This document shows positions 1 through 9,885 of a DNA stretch of 64,000 nucleotides, piece after piece (within the stretch, counting starts at the first letter, position 1; each line of letters begins with the position of its first letter). The translations under genes were made by a program, and so were the position numbers. The stretch comes from Gemmiger formicilis (GTDB lineage: Bacteria > Bacillota > Clostridia > Oscillospirales > Ruminococcaceae), in contig NZ_JACJJP010000007.1 of the NCBI RefSeq assembly GCF_016900095.1, positions 53,943 to 117,942 on the forward strand. The letters run 5' to 3'. The notes beneath the pieces were generated by a model. It saw nothing but the letters and a program-made list of their open reading frames with translations, was not told the DNA's origin and ran no database searches.

Positions 1-633
1 ATCAGCACCATCATCGACCGGGGCTATGTGGAAAAGGAAAACAAGAAGCTGAAAACCACCCCCCTGGGCCAGGCGGTGAACCAGGTTATGCTGGAGGAAT
101 TCCCCGACATCGTGGACCCCACCTTCAGCGCCGAGATGGAAAAGAAGCTGGACGTGGTGGAAAACGGCCAGGCCGACTGGGTGCAGACGGTGGACGAGTT
201 CTACCAGGGCTTTGCCCAGAGCCTGGAAAAAGCCGAAAAGGACATGGAGGGCAAGAAGGTCAAGGTGGCGGACATCCCCACCGACGAGATCTGCGACAAG
301 TGCGGCCGTCCCATGGTCATCAAGTCGGGGCGGTACGGCAAGTTCGTGGCCTGCTCCGGCTTCCCGGAATGCCGCAACGCCCACCCGCTGGTCAAGGACA
401 CCGGCGGCCTGTGCCCGGTGTGCGGCGGCCACATGCTGCTGCGCAAGAGCGCCAAGGGCCGTGTGTATTACGGCTGCGGCAACTACCCCACCTGCAACTT
501 CATGACCTGGGACGAGCCGGTCACCGAGCGCTGCCCCCAGTGCAACAGCACCCTGTTCAAGCGCAAGGGGCAGCTCATCTGCCTGAAAGAGGGCTGCGGC
601 TTTACCAAGGATGCCGCCCCCAAGAAGGAGTAA
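1..633 (+). CDS. topA: DNA topoisomerase I, C-terminal part (partial at window edge)
   Basis: Type IA topoisomerase that relaxes negative supercoils. Only the last 210 codons lie in the window and the frame is open from base 1. The first residues (ISTIIDRGYVEKENKKL, then TTPLGQAVN) are the end of the type IA core. Three C-terminal zinc ribbons follow: CDKCGRPM with CSGFPEC, CPVCGGHM with CGNYPTC, and a shorter CPQC with CLKEGCG. This is the usual arrangement of the topA DNA-binding tail. The stop codon lies one base before the trmFO start, and topA-trmFO adjacency is common in Firmicutes, so the two are probably co-transcribed. Nothing can be said about the catalytic tyrosine, which is upstream of the window. 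Confidence 0.95.
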   Translation: MSTIIDRGYVEKENKKLKTTPLGQAVNQVMLEEFPDIVDPTFSAEMEKKLDVVENGQADWVQTVDEFYQGFAQSLEKAEKDMEGKKVKVADIPTDEICDKCGRPMVIKSGRYGKFVACSGFPECRNAHPLVKDTGGLCPVCGGHMLLRKSAKGRVYYGCGNYPTCNFMTWDEPVTERCPQCNSTLFKRKGQLICLKEGCGFTKDAAPKKE

Positions 634-634
634 C

Positions 635-1957
635 ATGCACAAGATTACGATATACGGCGCCGGCCTGGCCGGGTGCGAAGCCGCCCTCTGGCTGGCGGAA
701 CACGGGGTGCAGGTGGACCTGTACGAGCAGAAACCGGTGCATTTTTCCCCCGCCCACAAAAGCGAGGGCTTTGCGGAGCTCATCTGCTCCAACTCCCTGA
801 AAGCCGAGCGCCCGGACTCTGCTTCCGGCCTGCTCAAGCTGGAGATGCGCGCCATGGGCAGCCATCTGCTCCGGGCCGCCGAGACGGCCCGGGTGGCCGC
901 CGGCGGCGCCCTGGCCGTGGACCGGGACCGGTTCAGCGCCGAGGTCACCCGCATGGTGGAAAACTGCCCGGGTATCACGGTGCACCGGCAGGAAGTCACC
1001 GAAATCCCGGAGGACGCCCCCATCCTGGTGGCCACCGGCCCCTTGACCGAAGGCGCCCTGGCCCAGGCCGTGGCGGCTCTCTCCGGCGGGGAAGAACTGA
1101 ATTTCTACGACGCGGTGGCCCCCATCGTCACCGCCGAAAGTCTCGACTACAACAAGGTGTTTGCCGCCTCCCGGTACGGCCGGGGAGAGGCGGACTACCT
1201 GAACTGTCCCTTCAATAAGGCGGAGTACGAGGCCTTCCACACCGCCCTCATCGGCGCCGAGCGGGCTCCCCTCCACGACGCCGACAAGGACCTGACCGTG
1301 TATGAGGGCTGTATGCCCATCGAGGTCATGGCCGCCCGGGGCGCGGACACCATCCGGTTCGGTCCTCTGCGCCCGGTGGGCCTCAAGGACCCCAACACCG
1401 GGCACCGCCCCTGGGCCAACGTCCAGCTGCGGGCGGAAAACACCGCCCGGACCCTGTACAACCTGGTGGGCTTCCAGACCAACCTGAAATGGGGCGAGCA
1501 GAAGCGGGTGTTCCGGATGATTCCGGGCCTGGAAAACGCCGAGTTCATGCGCTACGGCGTCATGCACCGCAACACCTTCCTGAATGCCCCCAAGGTGCTG
1601 GCCCCCGACCAGAGCCTGAAACAGCATCCCAACGTCTTCTTTGCCGGGCAGATCACCGGCTTTGAAGGCTACATGGAAAGCGCCGCCAGCGGCCTGCTGG
1701 CCGCGCGGTCGATCTACGCCCGGCTGCAGGGCAAGCACTACACCCCGCCCCCGGCGGCCACCATGTGCGGCGCGCTGATCGACTATCTCATGACCCCCAA
1801 CAAGGATTTCCAGCCCATGGGCGCCAACATGGGTATCTTGCCCCGCACCGAGGAGATCAACGCCATCCGGGACAAGCGGGAACGCTACATGGCGCTTTCC
1901 AACGCCGCCCAGACCGACATGGCCGGCTGGGTGGCCCAACAGGAGGACGTGGAATGA
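635..1957 (+). CDS. trmFO: Methylenetetrahydrofolate-tRNA-(uracil-5-)-methyltransferase TrmFO
   Basis: Folate- and FAD-dependent enzyme that makes 5-methyluridine at position 54 in the T-loop of tRNA. The 440-residue length is normal for the family. The N-terminus carries the dinucleotide-binding glycine motif IYGAGLAGCEAA (residues 6-17), which holds FAD. The family-typical stretch CPFNKAEYEAF lies mid-protein, and the C-terminus has FFAGQITGFEGYMESAASG. The ATG at 635 is preferred over an in-frame ATG at 611 because it gives the conserved MHKITIYGAG start and has GAAGGAG upstream. Its stop overlaps the plsX start (ATGA), so translation is probably coupled. Confidence 0.95.
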   Translation: MHKITIYGAGLAGCEAALWLAEHGVQVDLYEQKPVHFSPAHKSEGFAELICSNSLKAERPDSASGLLKLEMRAMGSHLLRAAETARVAAGGALAVDRDRFSAEVTRMVENCPGITVHRQEVTEIPEDAPILVATGPLTEGALAQAVAALSGGEELNFYDAVAPIVTAESLDYNKVFAASRYGRGEADYLNCPFNKAEYEAFHTALIGAERAPLHDADKDLTVYEGCMPIEVMAARGADTIRFGPLRPVGLKDPNTGHRPWANVQLRAENTARTLYNLVGFQTNLKWGEQKRVFRMIPGLENAEFMRYGVMHRNTFLNAPKVLAPDQSLKQHPNVFFAGQITGFEGYMESAASGLLAARSIYARLQGKHYTPPPAATMCGALIDYLMTPNKDFQPMGANMGILPRTEEINAIRDKRERYMALSNAAQTDMAGWVAQQEDVE

Positions 1958-2970
1958 AGATTCTTTTGGATGTGATGGGCGGCGACAACGCCCCCAACGC
2001 CGTATTGCAGGGCGCGGCCGATGCCGTGAAGGAGTTCGGCCAGGGCATGACCATCGCCCTGCTGGGCCAGGAGGAGGTTATCCGCCAGGCGGCCGCCGAA
2101 CTGAACATCGACCTGACACCTTTTGAGATCGTGAACTGCACCGAAGTGGTCACCATGGAGGACGACCCGGTCAAGGCTGCCCGCCACAAGCCGGATTCCA
2201 GCCTGGTGAAGGGCCTGACCATGCTCAAAAAGGGTGAGGGCGACGCCTTCGTCTCCGCCGGCTCCACCGGCGCGCTGCATGTGGCCACCAGCCTGATTGT
2301 GCGCACCGTCAAGGGGGTCAAGCGCCCGGCCCTGGCCACCCCCATGCCCGGCATCCAGCAGCACTACCTGCTGCTGGACTGCGGCGCCAACGCCGAGTGC
2401 CGCGCCGACATGCTTAACGCCTTCGGCACCATGGGCAGCGTCTATGCCGAGAAGGTCATGGGCCGCCCCAATCCCAGCGTGGCCCTGGTCAACAACGGCG
2501 CCGAGGACCACAAGGGCACCCCCATGTACCGGGAAGCCCACCAGAAGCTGAAAGCCAACCCCTCCATCCGGTTCGTGGGCAACATCGAGCCCCGCTACAT
2601 CCCGGAAGGCAAGGTGGACGTGGTGGTCTGCGACGGGTTTGTGGGCAACGTGGTGCTCAAGCTCACCGAGGGCGTGGCCACCAGCCTGCTGGGGATGCTC
2701 AAGCCCATTTTCCTCAAGAATCTGTTCACAAAACTGGCCTATCTGACCATCAAGGACGGCCTGCGGGGCCTGAAAAAGATGATGGACTCGGAGGAAGTGG
2801 GCGGTGCGCCTCTGCTGGGCGCCGCCAGGCCGGTCATCAAGGCCCACGGGTCCAGCAAGGCCCGGGGCATCAAGAATGCCATCCGCCAGGCCAAGACCTG
2901 CGTGGAAAACGATCTGTGCGGCACCATGGAGAAGGCTCTGGCCGAGACCATGGCCGCCGTGCAGGAATGA
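1954..2970 (+). CDS. plsX: Phosphate acyltransferase PlsX
   Basis: Converts acyl-ACP and phosphate to acyl-phosphate, the acyl donor for PlsY at the start of phospholipid synthesis; a peripheral membrane enzyme. The 338-residue protein begins MKILLDVMGGDNAPN, the signature N-terminus of PlsX. It also has SAGSTGALH and the region CDGFVGNVVLKLTEG. The ATG overlaps the trmFO stop by 4 bases. In many Firmicutes plsX is followed by fabD, fabG and acpP before rnc. Here rnc follows after 24 bases and no acpP is present. Confidence 0.95.
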   Translation: MKILLDVMGGDNAPNAVLQGAADAVKEFGQGMTIALLGQEEVIRQAAAELNIDLTPFEIVNCTEVVTMEDDPVKAARHKPDSSLVKGLTMLKKGEGDAFVSAGSTGALHVATSLIVRTVKGVKRPALATPMPGIQQHYLLLDCGANAECRADMLNAFGTMGSVYAEKVMGRPNPSVALVNNGAEDHKGTPMYREAHQKLKANPSIRFVGNIEPRYIPEGKVDVVVCDGFVGNVVLKLTEGVATSLLGMLKPIFLKNLFTKLAYLTIKDGLRGLKKMMDSEEVGGAPLLGAARPVIKAHGSSKARGIKNAIRQAKTCVENDLCGTMEKALAETMAAVQE

Positions 2971-2994
2971 GTCAACCGAAAGGACGAATCCTGT

Positions 2995-3666
2995 ATGCCG
3001 AACCGCTCTTTTGAAAAGCTGGAACAGGTGCTGCATTATCAGTTCAAGAACCCGGCCCTGCTGCGCATTGCCATGACCCACACCAGCTTTGCCAACGAAT
3101 CCAAGGTGCCCACCCACCACAACGAGCGCCTGGAATTCCTGGGCGACAGTGTGCTGTCGGTGGTGGTGGCGGACTACCTGTTCCATCACTCCTCCCGCCC
3201 CGAAGGTGAGCTGACCCGCATGCGGGCCGCCCTGGTTTCGGAGGAAGCCCTCTTCCGCTTTGCCGCCGAGATCGACCTGGGCAGCTATCTGCGCCTGGGC
3301 CACGGCGAGGAGCTGGGCGGCGGGCGCACCCGCCCCAGCGTGGTGTCCGACGCCTTCGAGGCTCTCATCGCCGCTTTGTATCTGGACGGCGGCATGGAGG
3401 TGGCCCGCAACTTCATCCTGCCCTTCATCACCGAGGGCAAGACCGCGGACCCCGACTACAAGACCAAACTGCAGGAACTGGTGCAGGAAAAACCTGGCGC
3501 CGAACTGCGGTATGCGGTGGTGGGCCAGTCCGGCCCCGACCACGACAAGACCTTTGAGGTGCAAGTCACCCTCAACGGCAAGGCCCTGGCCACCGGCAAA
3601 GGCCGGAGCAAGAAGGCCGCGGAACAGCAGGCCGCCAAGCAGGCCCTTGCCGAACTGAATCCCTGA
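2995..3666 (+). CDS. rnc: Ribonuclease III
   Basis: Double-strand-specific endoribonuclease that processes rRNA precursors and structured mRNAs. The 223-residue protein has the RNase III signature NERLEFLGDSV (residues 43-53), which holds catalytic Asp and Glu. The second acidic motif is DAFEALIAALYLDGG. A C-terminal double-stranded-RNA-binding domain follows from about residue 150, ending in GRSKKAAEQQAAKQAL. The ATG is preceded by GAAAGGACG. The gene sits between plsX and smc, which is standard order in this phylum. Confidence 0.96.
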   Translation: MPNRSFEKLEQVLHYQFKNPALLRIAMTHTSFANESKVPTHHNERLEFLGDSVLSVVVADYLFHHSSRPEGELTRMRAALVSEEALFRFAAEIDLGSYLRLGHGEELGGGRTRPSVVSDAFEALIAALYLDGGMEVARNFILPFITEGKTADPDYKTKLQELVQEKPGAELRYAVVGQSGPDHDKTFEVQVTLNGKALATGKGRSKKAAEQQAAKQALAELNP

Positions 3667-3684
3667 TGAAAGGAACCCGCCTGC

Positions 3685-6600
3685 ATGCGCTTAAAAGAAC
3701 TTGAGATCCAGGGCTTCAAGTCCTTCCCGGACCGCACCAAGGTGGCCATCGGCGCCGGCATCACCGGCGTGGTGGGCCCCAACGGTTCGGGCAAAAGCAA
3801 TATCTCCGACGCCATCCGCTGGGTCATGGGCGAAACCAGCTCCAAGCAGCTGCGCGGCGCGGGCAAGATGGAGGATGTTATTTTCGGCGGCACCCAGACC
3901 CGCGGGGCCATGGGCTACGCCGCCGTCAGCCTGACCATCGACAACGCCGACCACGGCCTGGCCATGGACGCGGAGGAGGTCACCATCGGCCGCCGGTACT
4001 ACCGCAGCGGCGAAAGTGAATACACCATCAACGGGCAGAACGTCCGTTTGAAAGATATCTACGAACTGTTGCTGGATACCGGCCTCGGCCGGGACGGCTA
4101 TGCCATCATCGGCCAGGGCCGCGTGGCCGAGATCGTGGGCGCCAAGAGCGCCGAGCGCCGGGAAATCTTTGAGGAAGCCTCCGGCATTGCCCGGTTCCGC
4201 TACCGCAAGAATGAGGCCGAGCGCCGTCTGGCCGCCGCCGAAGGCAATCTGGAACGCCTGCGGGACATCCTGGGCGAACTGGAAAGCCGGGTGGGCCCGC
4301 TGAAGCGGGACAGCGAGAAGGCCCAGAAGTTCCTGGAATACTCCGAGACCCGCAAATCTCTGGAGGTCACCCTGTGGGTGGACTCCATCCGCCGTGCCCA
4401 GGACGCCGCCCGGGACCAGCAGCGCCGGTATGAGGCTGCCGAGGCCGATTACGCCCGCCTGTCCCGCCAGCTGGATGAATTCGACCAGAAGACCGAAGCC
4501 CTGCGGGAGGAAGCCCAGCAGCTCATGCTCCAGGTGGAGCAGGCCAACGCCGACATCCGCACCCTGACCGAAGCCGGGGCGGGCAGCGACAGCCAGATCG
4601 CCGTGCTGAACAACGAGAACGAGCACGCCCAGGCCCAGATCCGGGACGCCGAGGCCGAACTGGCCCGGGCCGGGGAGGGCGCCAAGGGCATTGAGGCCGA
4701 AACCAGGGAGCACCAGGACGCCATCGAGACCCTGCGCGCCCAGCTGGCCCAGGCGGACAAGACCATCTCCGACCTGCGGGCGCAGATGAACGCCCTGGAA
4801 CAGGAGGCCTTGCAGAGCGGCGAGCGCCGGGACGTGGTGGAAGCCGCCATCGCCCGGCTGCAGGACGCCGCCACCACCATGAAGGTGCGGGCCGCATCCC
4901 TGACTTCCGCCGCCGAAGCCGCCCGTGCCCAGCTGGAGGGCCTGCGCAACCAGGCCGCCGCCGCTTCCGGCGCCGCCGACCGGCTGAACGCCGAGCGGAA
5001 ACTGGCCGCCCAGGCCCTGAAAGAGGCGGAGGACAACGTCACCCGGTGCGACAACATCAAGGCCGGGCTCAAACTCAAGCTGGAAAGCCGCCGCCGTCAG
5101 CAGGCCGAAGCCGCCGACGCCCTGCAGAAGGCCGACCGGGACCGCTCCAACACCGCCCAGCGCATCCGCATTCTGGAAGACCTGGAACGCAACCTGGACG
5201 GCTACCAGCAGAGCGTCAAGACGGTCATGCGGGCCGCCGCGGCCAACCGGCTGCGGGGCATCATCGGCCCGGTGGCCGGTATCCTCACGGTGCGCAAAGG
5301 CTACGAGACCGCCATCGAGACGGCCCTGGGCTTTGCGCTGCAGAACATCGTGGTGGAGGACGAGCGCTGCGCCCGGTCCGCCATCGCCTTCCTGAAAGAA
5401 GAGCGGGCCGGCCGCGCCACCTTCCTGCCTCTGGACACCGTCCAAGGCAACCGGTTCAACGGCCGCCTTACCGGCACCGCCGAGGTGGCCGCCGACCTGG
5501 TGGACACCGACGACCGTTACCGCCATATCATCGATAACCTGCTGGGCCGCATCATCGTGGTGGAGGACCTGGCAGAAGCTTCCGCCGTGGCCAAGAACCT
5601 GGGCTACCGCAACCGCATCGTGACTCTGGACGGCCAGGTCATCAACGCCGGCGGTTCCTTCACCGGTGGTTCCACCGCCCGCAGCGCGGGGGTGTTCAGC
5701 CGCAAGCAGGAGCTGGAAGAACTGCGCGTCAAGCTGAAGAAGCTGGAACAGCGCCGGGCGGACGCCGAGCGGGAAGCCAAAGCCCGCCAGGCAGAAGCCG
5801 ATACCCTGGCTGCCGAGCTGGCCGGGGCGGAGAGCGAGAGCGTCAACGCCGCCTCCGCCCGGCTGAAAGCCAGCCTGGACCTGGAACGGCTGGACGCCGC
5901 CGTGCAGGAGGGCACCGCTGCGGCCCAGCGCCGGGGCGCCGAGATCCAGCAGCTGGAAACCCAGCTGAAGGAGAACGACACCGCCCGGGCCCAGGCCGAA
6001 AACGGCGCCGCCGCCGCCCAGACCGAACTGGACAAGTACAACGCCGAGCTGTCCCAGCTGGGCGAGAGCACCGGCGAGCTCAGCCGCCGCCGGGAAGCCC
6101 TGACCGCCTCTCTCTCCGAAGCCCAGATGAACCGCCTCACCGGGGAGAAGGACATCGGCCTGCATGAGGCCGCCCTGGAGACCCTGCGGGGCCGCACCGG
6201 GGAAGCCGAAGCCCGGGCCCGGGAACTGCAGGCTGCCATGGAGGCCGCCCGCCAGAAGATCGCGGCCAACGAGCTGCGTGTGGCCGAGATCGAGCGGGCC
6301 CGCGCCGAAACCAAGGAGAAGATCGCCGCCGCCGAACAGACCATCCGCACGGCCAACGCCGCCCGGATGGAGAAGGAAGCCGCCGTCACCCGTCTGGGCC
6401 AGGAAAACCGGGCCCTGACCGACGAGCGGGAACGGATGAGCGGCGAGATGGCCCGCCTGGCCGAGCGCCGCACCGCCGCCGAAACCGAGCTGAACACCAC
6501 CGCCGCCAAGCTGTGGGACGAGTACCAGCTCACCGAGGCGGAGGCCAAGGGCCTGTGCGTGGAATTTTCCAACGTCACCGACCTGCGCCGTCAGGTGGCC

Positions 6601-7242
6601 GAAGTCCGGGGCAAGATCCGGGCTCTGGGCAACGTGAACGTGGGCGCCATCGACGAATATAAAGAGGTCAAGGAACGGTACGATTTCCTCAAAGCCCAGG
6701 TGAGCGACGTGGAGCGCTCCAAGTCCGAGCTGACCCGGATGATCGGGGAACTGCGGGGCGAGATGGAGGAGATGTTCTCCAAGAGCTTCAAGGAGATCAA
6801 CCGCAACTTCGGCCATATCTTCCGGGAACTGTTCGGCGGCGGTTCCGCCCGGCTGTATCTGTCGGACGAATCCAACGTCCTGGAATCCGGCATCGAGATC
6901 GAAGTGTCCCCCCCGGGCAAGGTCATCCGCAACCTGTCCGCCCTTTCGGGCGGCGAGCAGGCGCTGGTGGCCATCTCCATCTACTTTGCCATCCTGGAAG
7001 TCAACCCCTCGCCCTTCTGCATTCTGGACGAGATCGAAGCCGCCCTGGACGATGTCAATGTCACCCGGTATGCCAACTATCTGCGCCGCATGACCGACAA
7101 GACCCAGTTCATCGTCATCACCCACCGCCGCGGCACCATGGAAGCCGCCGATGTCCTGTACGGTGTGACCATGCAGGAGGACGGCGTCTCCAAGCTGCTG
7201 CGCCTGGACCTGAACAACGTCAGTGCCGACCTGGTCAACTGA
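3685..7242 (+). CDS. smc: Chromosome segregation/condensation ATPase SMC
   Basis: Core ATPase of the SMC-ScpAB condensin, which folds and segregates chromosomes. The length (1185 residues) is normal. The Walker A motif GPNGSGKSN is at residues 31-39. Two long Ala/Glu/Arg-rich coiled coils surround a hinge at about residues 505-660 (containing GFALQNIVVEDE and GGSFTGGS). The C-terminal head carries the ABC signature LSGGEQ at residues 1087-1092 and Walker B FCILDEIEAALDD from residue 1111. The coiled-coil segments are unusually alanine-rich, consistent with the GC-rich genome. Start ATG has AAAGGAAC upstream. ftsY follows closely. Confidence 0.97.
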   Translation: MRLKELEIQGFKSFPDRTKVAIGAGITGVVGPNGSGKSNISDAIRWVMGETSSKQLRGAGKMEDVIFGGTQTRGAMGYAAVSLTIDNADHGLAMDAEEVTIGRRYYRSGESEYTINGQNVRLKDIYELLLDTGLGRDGYAIIGQGRVAEIVGAKSAERREIFEEASGIARFRYRKNEAERRLAAAEGNLERLRDILGELESRVGPLKRDSEKAQKFLEYSETRKSLEVTLWVDSIRRAQDAARDQQRRYEAAEADYARLSRQLDEFDQKTEALREEAQQLMLQVEQANADIRTLTEAGAGSDSQIAVLNNENEHAQAQIRDAEAELARAGEGAKGIEAETREHQDAIETLRAQLAQADKTISDLRAQMNALEQEALQSGERRDVVEAAIARLQDAATTMKVRAASLTSAAEAARAQLEGLRNQAAAASGAADRLNAERKLAAQALKEAEDNVTRCDNIKAGLKLKLESRRRQQAEAADALQKADRDRSNTAQRIRILEDLERNLDGYQQSVKTVMRAAAANRLRGIIGPVAGILTVRKGYETAIETALGFALQNIVVEDERCARSAIAFLKEERAGRATFLPLDTVQGNRFNGRLTGTAEVAADLVDTDDRYRHIIDNLLGRIIVVEDLAEASAVAKNLGYRNRIVTLDGQVINAGGSFTGGSTARSAGVFSRKQELEELRVKLKKLEQRRADAEREAKARQAEADTLAAELAGAESESVNAASARLKASLDLERLDAAVQEGTAAAQRRGAEIQQLETQLKENDTARAQAENGAAAAQTELDKYNAELSQLGESTGELSRRREALTASLSEAQMNRLTGEKDIGLHEAALETLRGRTGEAEARARELQAAMEAARQKIAANELRVAEIERARAETKEKIAAAEQTIRTANAARMEKEAAVTRLGQENRALTDERERMSGEMARLAERRTAAETELNTTAAKLWDEYQLTEAEAKGLCVEFSNVTDLRRQVAEVRGKIRALGNVNVGAIDEYKEVKERYDFLKAQVSDVERSKSELTRMIGELRGEMEEMFSKSFKEINRNFGHIFRELFGGGSARLYLSDESNVLESGIEIEVSPPGKVIRNLSALSGGEQALVAISIYFAILEVNPSPFCILDEIEAALDDVNVTRYANYLRRMTDKTQFIVITHRRGTMEAADVLYGVTMQEDGVSKLLRLDLNNVSADLVN

Positions 7243-7285
7243 CCGCGCCGGATTTTCCTATACATATCCCACGGAGGTGTGCCCT

Positions 7286-8233
7286 ATGGGCCTGTTTGAC
7301 AGTTTTAGAAAAAAGAAGCTGCAGGACGGCCTGGAAAAGACCCGCACCGGCTTTTTCCAGTCCATCGTCAACACCCTGACCAATTCCCAGATCGACGATG
7401 ATCTGTACAACGACCTGGAAGAACAGCTGATTCTGGCCGATGTGGGCCCGTCCACCGCCGTGCGGCTGGTGGATGAGCTGCGGGACGTGGTGGAACGCGA
7501 CCACCTCAAGACCGGCGAGCAGGCCCTCAAGGCGCTGCGGGAGATCATCCGGCTGGAAATCTCCCCCCACGACGAGATGGACCTGACCGGTCACCCGGCG
7601 GTGGTCCTGGTCATCGGGGTCAACGGGGTGGGCAAAACCACCACCATTGCCAAGCTGGCCTACCTGTACAAGGACCTGGGCAAGCGGGTCATGCTGGCGG
7701 CGGGGGATACCTTCCGTGCCGCGGCCAGCGAACAGCTGGAAACCTGGGCCGACCGGGCCGGAGTGCCCCTGGTCAAGGCCGGGGAGGGCGCCGATCCCGC
7801 CGCCGTCATCTTCGACGCGGTGCAGAGCGCCAACGCCCGGGGCTATGACATGGTCATCGCCGATACCGCTGGCCGTCTGCACAACAAGAAGGGCCTGATG
7901 GACGAGCTGTCCAAGATCGCCCGCAGCGTCAAAAAGGCCAGCCCCGAAGCCAGTCTGGAAGTGCTGCTGGTTCTGGATGCCATCACCGGCCAGAACGCCA
8001 TCAGCCAGGCTCAGGAATTCTGCCGGGCGGCGGGGGCCACCGGCGTGGTGCTCACCAAGCTGGACGGCACCCCCAAGGGCGGCTGCATCCTGGGCGTGCA
8101 CGAAAAGCTGGGCCTGCCCATCCGTTTTGTGGGGGTGGGGGAAAAGATCGACGATTTGATTTTCTTCTCCGCCACCGACTTTTCCGAGGCCCTGCTGCCC
8201 GAACTGCCCAAGAAAGAGGAGGAACAGGCATGA
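7286..8233 (+). CDS. ftsY: Signal recognition particle receptor FtsY
   Basis: SRP-receptor GTPase that docks ribosome-nascent-chain complexes at the membrane for co-translational insertion. The 315-residue protein is a compact NG-domain form without a long acidic A domain. The P-loop GVNGVGKTT is at residues 111-119, DTAGR starts at residue 193, and TKLDG at residue 257. The amphipathic start [12 protein letters not shown] probably touches the membrane. The ATG at 7286 is chosen because of the upstream ACGGAGGTG and the conserved start; a longer in-frame extension lacks support. The stop overlaps the next gene (ATGA). Confidence 0.96.
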   Translation: MGLFDSFRKKKLQDGLEKTRTGFFQSIVNTLTNSQIDDDLYNDLEEQLILADVGPSTAVRLVDELRDVVERDHLKTGEQALKALREIIRLEISPHDEMDLTGHPAVVLVIGVNGVGKTTTIAKLAYLYKDLGKRVMLAAGDTFRAAASEQLETWADRAGVPLVKAGEGADPAAVIFDAVQSANARGYDMVIADTAGRLHNKKGLMDELSKIARSVKKASPEASLEVLLVLDAITGQNAISQAQEFCRAAGATGVVLTKLDGTPKGGCILGVHEKLGLPIRFVGVGEKIDDLIFFSATDFSEALLPELPKKEEEQA

Positions 8234-8862
8234 TCTTCTGCGCTGCCACCAACAACCAGGGCAAGCTCAAGGAGCTGCGCCGCATTCTGGAGCGGGCCGG
8301 CCATGAGGTGAAGAGCCTGCGGGAACTGGGCGTGACCCTGGACCCGGAGGAAACCGGCACCACCTTTGCCGAAAACGCCCGCATCAAGGCGGAAGCTTTC
8401 TGCAAAGCCACCGGCCTTGCCACCGTGGCCGACGACTCCGGCCTGTGCGTGGACGCCCTGAACGGCGCCCCCGGCGTGTACAGCGCCCGCTATGCGGGGG
8501 TACACGGGGACGACGACGCCAACAACCGGAAGCTGCTGGACGCCATGAAGGATGTCCCCGCCGGCAAGCGGGCCGCCCGGTTTGTCTCCGCCGTCTGCCT
8601 CATGCTGCCCGACGGCCGGGAACTGACGGTGGAAGGGGAGTGCCCCGGCACCGTGGCCTTCGGCCTGACCGGGGAAAACGGCTTCGGGTATGACCCGCTC
8701 TTTGTGCCCGACTGTGTGGGCCTGCCCGACGGCACCACAACCCCCAACACCGCCCGACGGTCCTACGCCGAGCTGGCGGACGGGGAAAAGGACGCCATCA
8801 GCCACCGCGGCCGGGCCATGGAACGCCTGGAACAGGCCCTGCCCGCATTTCTCGGCGAATAA
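8230..8862 (+). CDS. rdgB: RdgB/HAM1-type non-canonical purine NTP pyrophosphatase
   Basis: House-cleaning enzyme that hydrolyses dITP, ITP and XTP to monophosphates so they are not incorporated into nucleic acids. The 210-residue length fits. Seen motifs: the N-terminal [15 protein letters not shown] substrate-binding loop, [33 protein letters not shown], and the C-terminal [10 protein letters not shown]. It overlaps the ftsY stop by 4 bases, indicating translational coupling. Confidence 0.93.
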   Translation: MIFCAATNNQGKLKELRRILERAGHEVKSLRELGVTLDPEETGTTFAENARIKAEAFCKATGLATVADDSGLCVDALNGAPGVYSARYAGVHGDDDANNRKLLDAMKDVPAGKRAARFVSAVCLMLPDGRELTVEGECPGTVAFGLTGENGFGYDPLFVPDCVGLPDGTTTPNTARRSYAELADGEKDAISHRGRAMERLEQALPAFLGE

Positions 8863-8890
8863 AACAACATCACCGAAAGGATTTAGATTT

Positions 8891-9202
8891 ATGAAGACTC
8901 TGACCAGCAAACAGCGCGCGGCCCTGCGCGGCGCCGCCAACACCCTGGACCCCGTGTTCCAGGTGGGCAAAGGGGAAATCGGCCCCGCCATGATCGAAGC
9001 GGTGTCCAAGTGCCTGGCTGCCCGGGAACTCATCAAGATCAAGGTGCTGGAAAACAGCGAGTATTCCGCCAAGGAAGCCGCCCAGATCCTGGCCGAAGCC
9101 ACCGGCGCCCAGTGTGTGCAGGTCATCGGCCGCAAGTTTGTCCTGTTCCTGCAGAAGGACAAGGACTCCGACTTTACCGCGCTGCTGGCCGCGGCCCGCT
9201 GA
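8891..9202 (+). CDS. yhbY: YhbY/CRS1-type RNA-binding protein
   Basis: Small (103-residue) CRM-domain protein that binds pre-50S ribosomal particles. It begins [19 protein letters not shown], followed by [15 protein letters not shown] and a C-terminal IGRKFVLF, which match the family. The gene is preceded by ACCGAAAGGATTTAG. Clustering with nadD, yqeK and rsfS is widespread in Firmicutes and supports the call. The precise role in ribosome assembly is from family knowledge only. Confidence 0.93.
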   Translation: MKTLTSKQRAALRGAANTLDPVFQVGKGEIGPAMIEAVSKCLAARELIKIKVLENSEYSAKEAAQILAEATGAQCVQVIGRKFVLFLQKDKDSDFTALLAAAR

Positions 9203-9206
9203 ACCC

Positions 9207-9827
9207 ATGGCGGCGGTGGGCAAGCTGCTTGTGTACGGCGGAACCTTTGACCCGCCGCACATGGGGCACATGAACAATCTGCGTGCGGTCATGGCGGCGG
9301 TGCACCCGGACAAGGTCCTGGTCATGCCCGCCGGCATCCCGCCTCACAAGGCGGCCAGCGCCACCCCTGCCGAACTGCGCCTGGCCATGTGCGGCTGTTT
9401 CACCGCCGTGGATCCCTGTGTGGAGGTCAGCCGGTGGGAGATCGACCAGCAGGGCCGCAGCTACACGGTGCACACCCTGCAGATGCTGCGGGATGCCTAC
9501 CCCGGCACCGCCCTGTATCTGGCCCTGGGCAGTGACATGCTGCTCAGCTTTACAAACTGGCACCGGTGGAAGGCCATCCTGGCCCTGGCCACCCTGGTGG
9601 TCCAGAGCCGCGCAGGGGGTGACAGTGCCGACCTGCATGCCGCCGCCGATGCCCTGAAACCCTACGGCGGCCGGGTGCTCTTTGCCCATGCGGTGCCGGT
9701 GCCCTGCGCCTCCAGCCAGATTCGTTCCGGTTCGCTGGACGCCGACACCCTGCGCCGTGTTCTGCCCGAATCCGTGCGTGCCGTCATCCGGCAAAACGGA
9801 CTGTACGGTCTGGTCGACAAGGTGTAA
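9207..9827 (+). CDS. nadD: Nicotinate-nucleotide adenylyltransferase NadD
   Basis: Transfers AMP from ATP to nicotinate mononucleotide in NAD synthesis. The 206-residue protein has the nucleotidyltransferase loop [16 protein letters not shown] near the N-terminus (the T/HxGH motif is HMGH) and the C-terminal ASSQIRSG, equivalent to the ISSTxIR motif. The ATG at 9207, four bases after the yhbY stop, gives the conserved N-terminus. No separate ribosome-binding site is obvious, so coupling to yhbY translation is likely. yqeK follows. Confidence 0.95.
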   Translation: MAAVGKLLVYGGTFDPPHMGHMNNLRAVMAAVHPDKVLVMPAGIPPHKAASATPAELRLAMCGCFTAVDPCVEVSRWEIDQQGRSYTVHTLQMLRDAYPGTALYLALGSDMLLSFTNWHRWKAILALATLVVQSRAGGDSADLHAAADALKPYGGRVLFAHAVPVPCASSQIRSGSLDADTLRRVLPESVRAVIRQNGLYGLVDKV

Positions 9828-9885
9828 AGGGGTGGAACCTGCCTGCCGCCCATCGATTTTTTCTGACAAAGTAGGGGGAAAAAGC

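Noticed and set aside
3691..7125. A 1144-codon minus-strand frame opposite smc
   Set aside because: Gly/Leu/Gln-rich translation with no family pattern; a mirror of the alanine- and glutamate-rich smc coding sequence.
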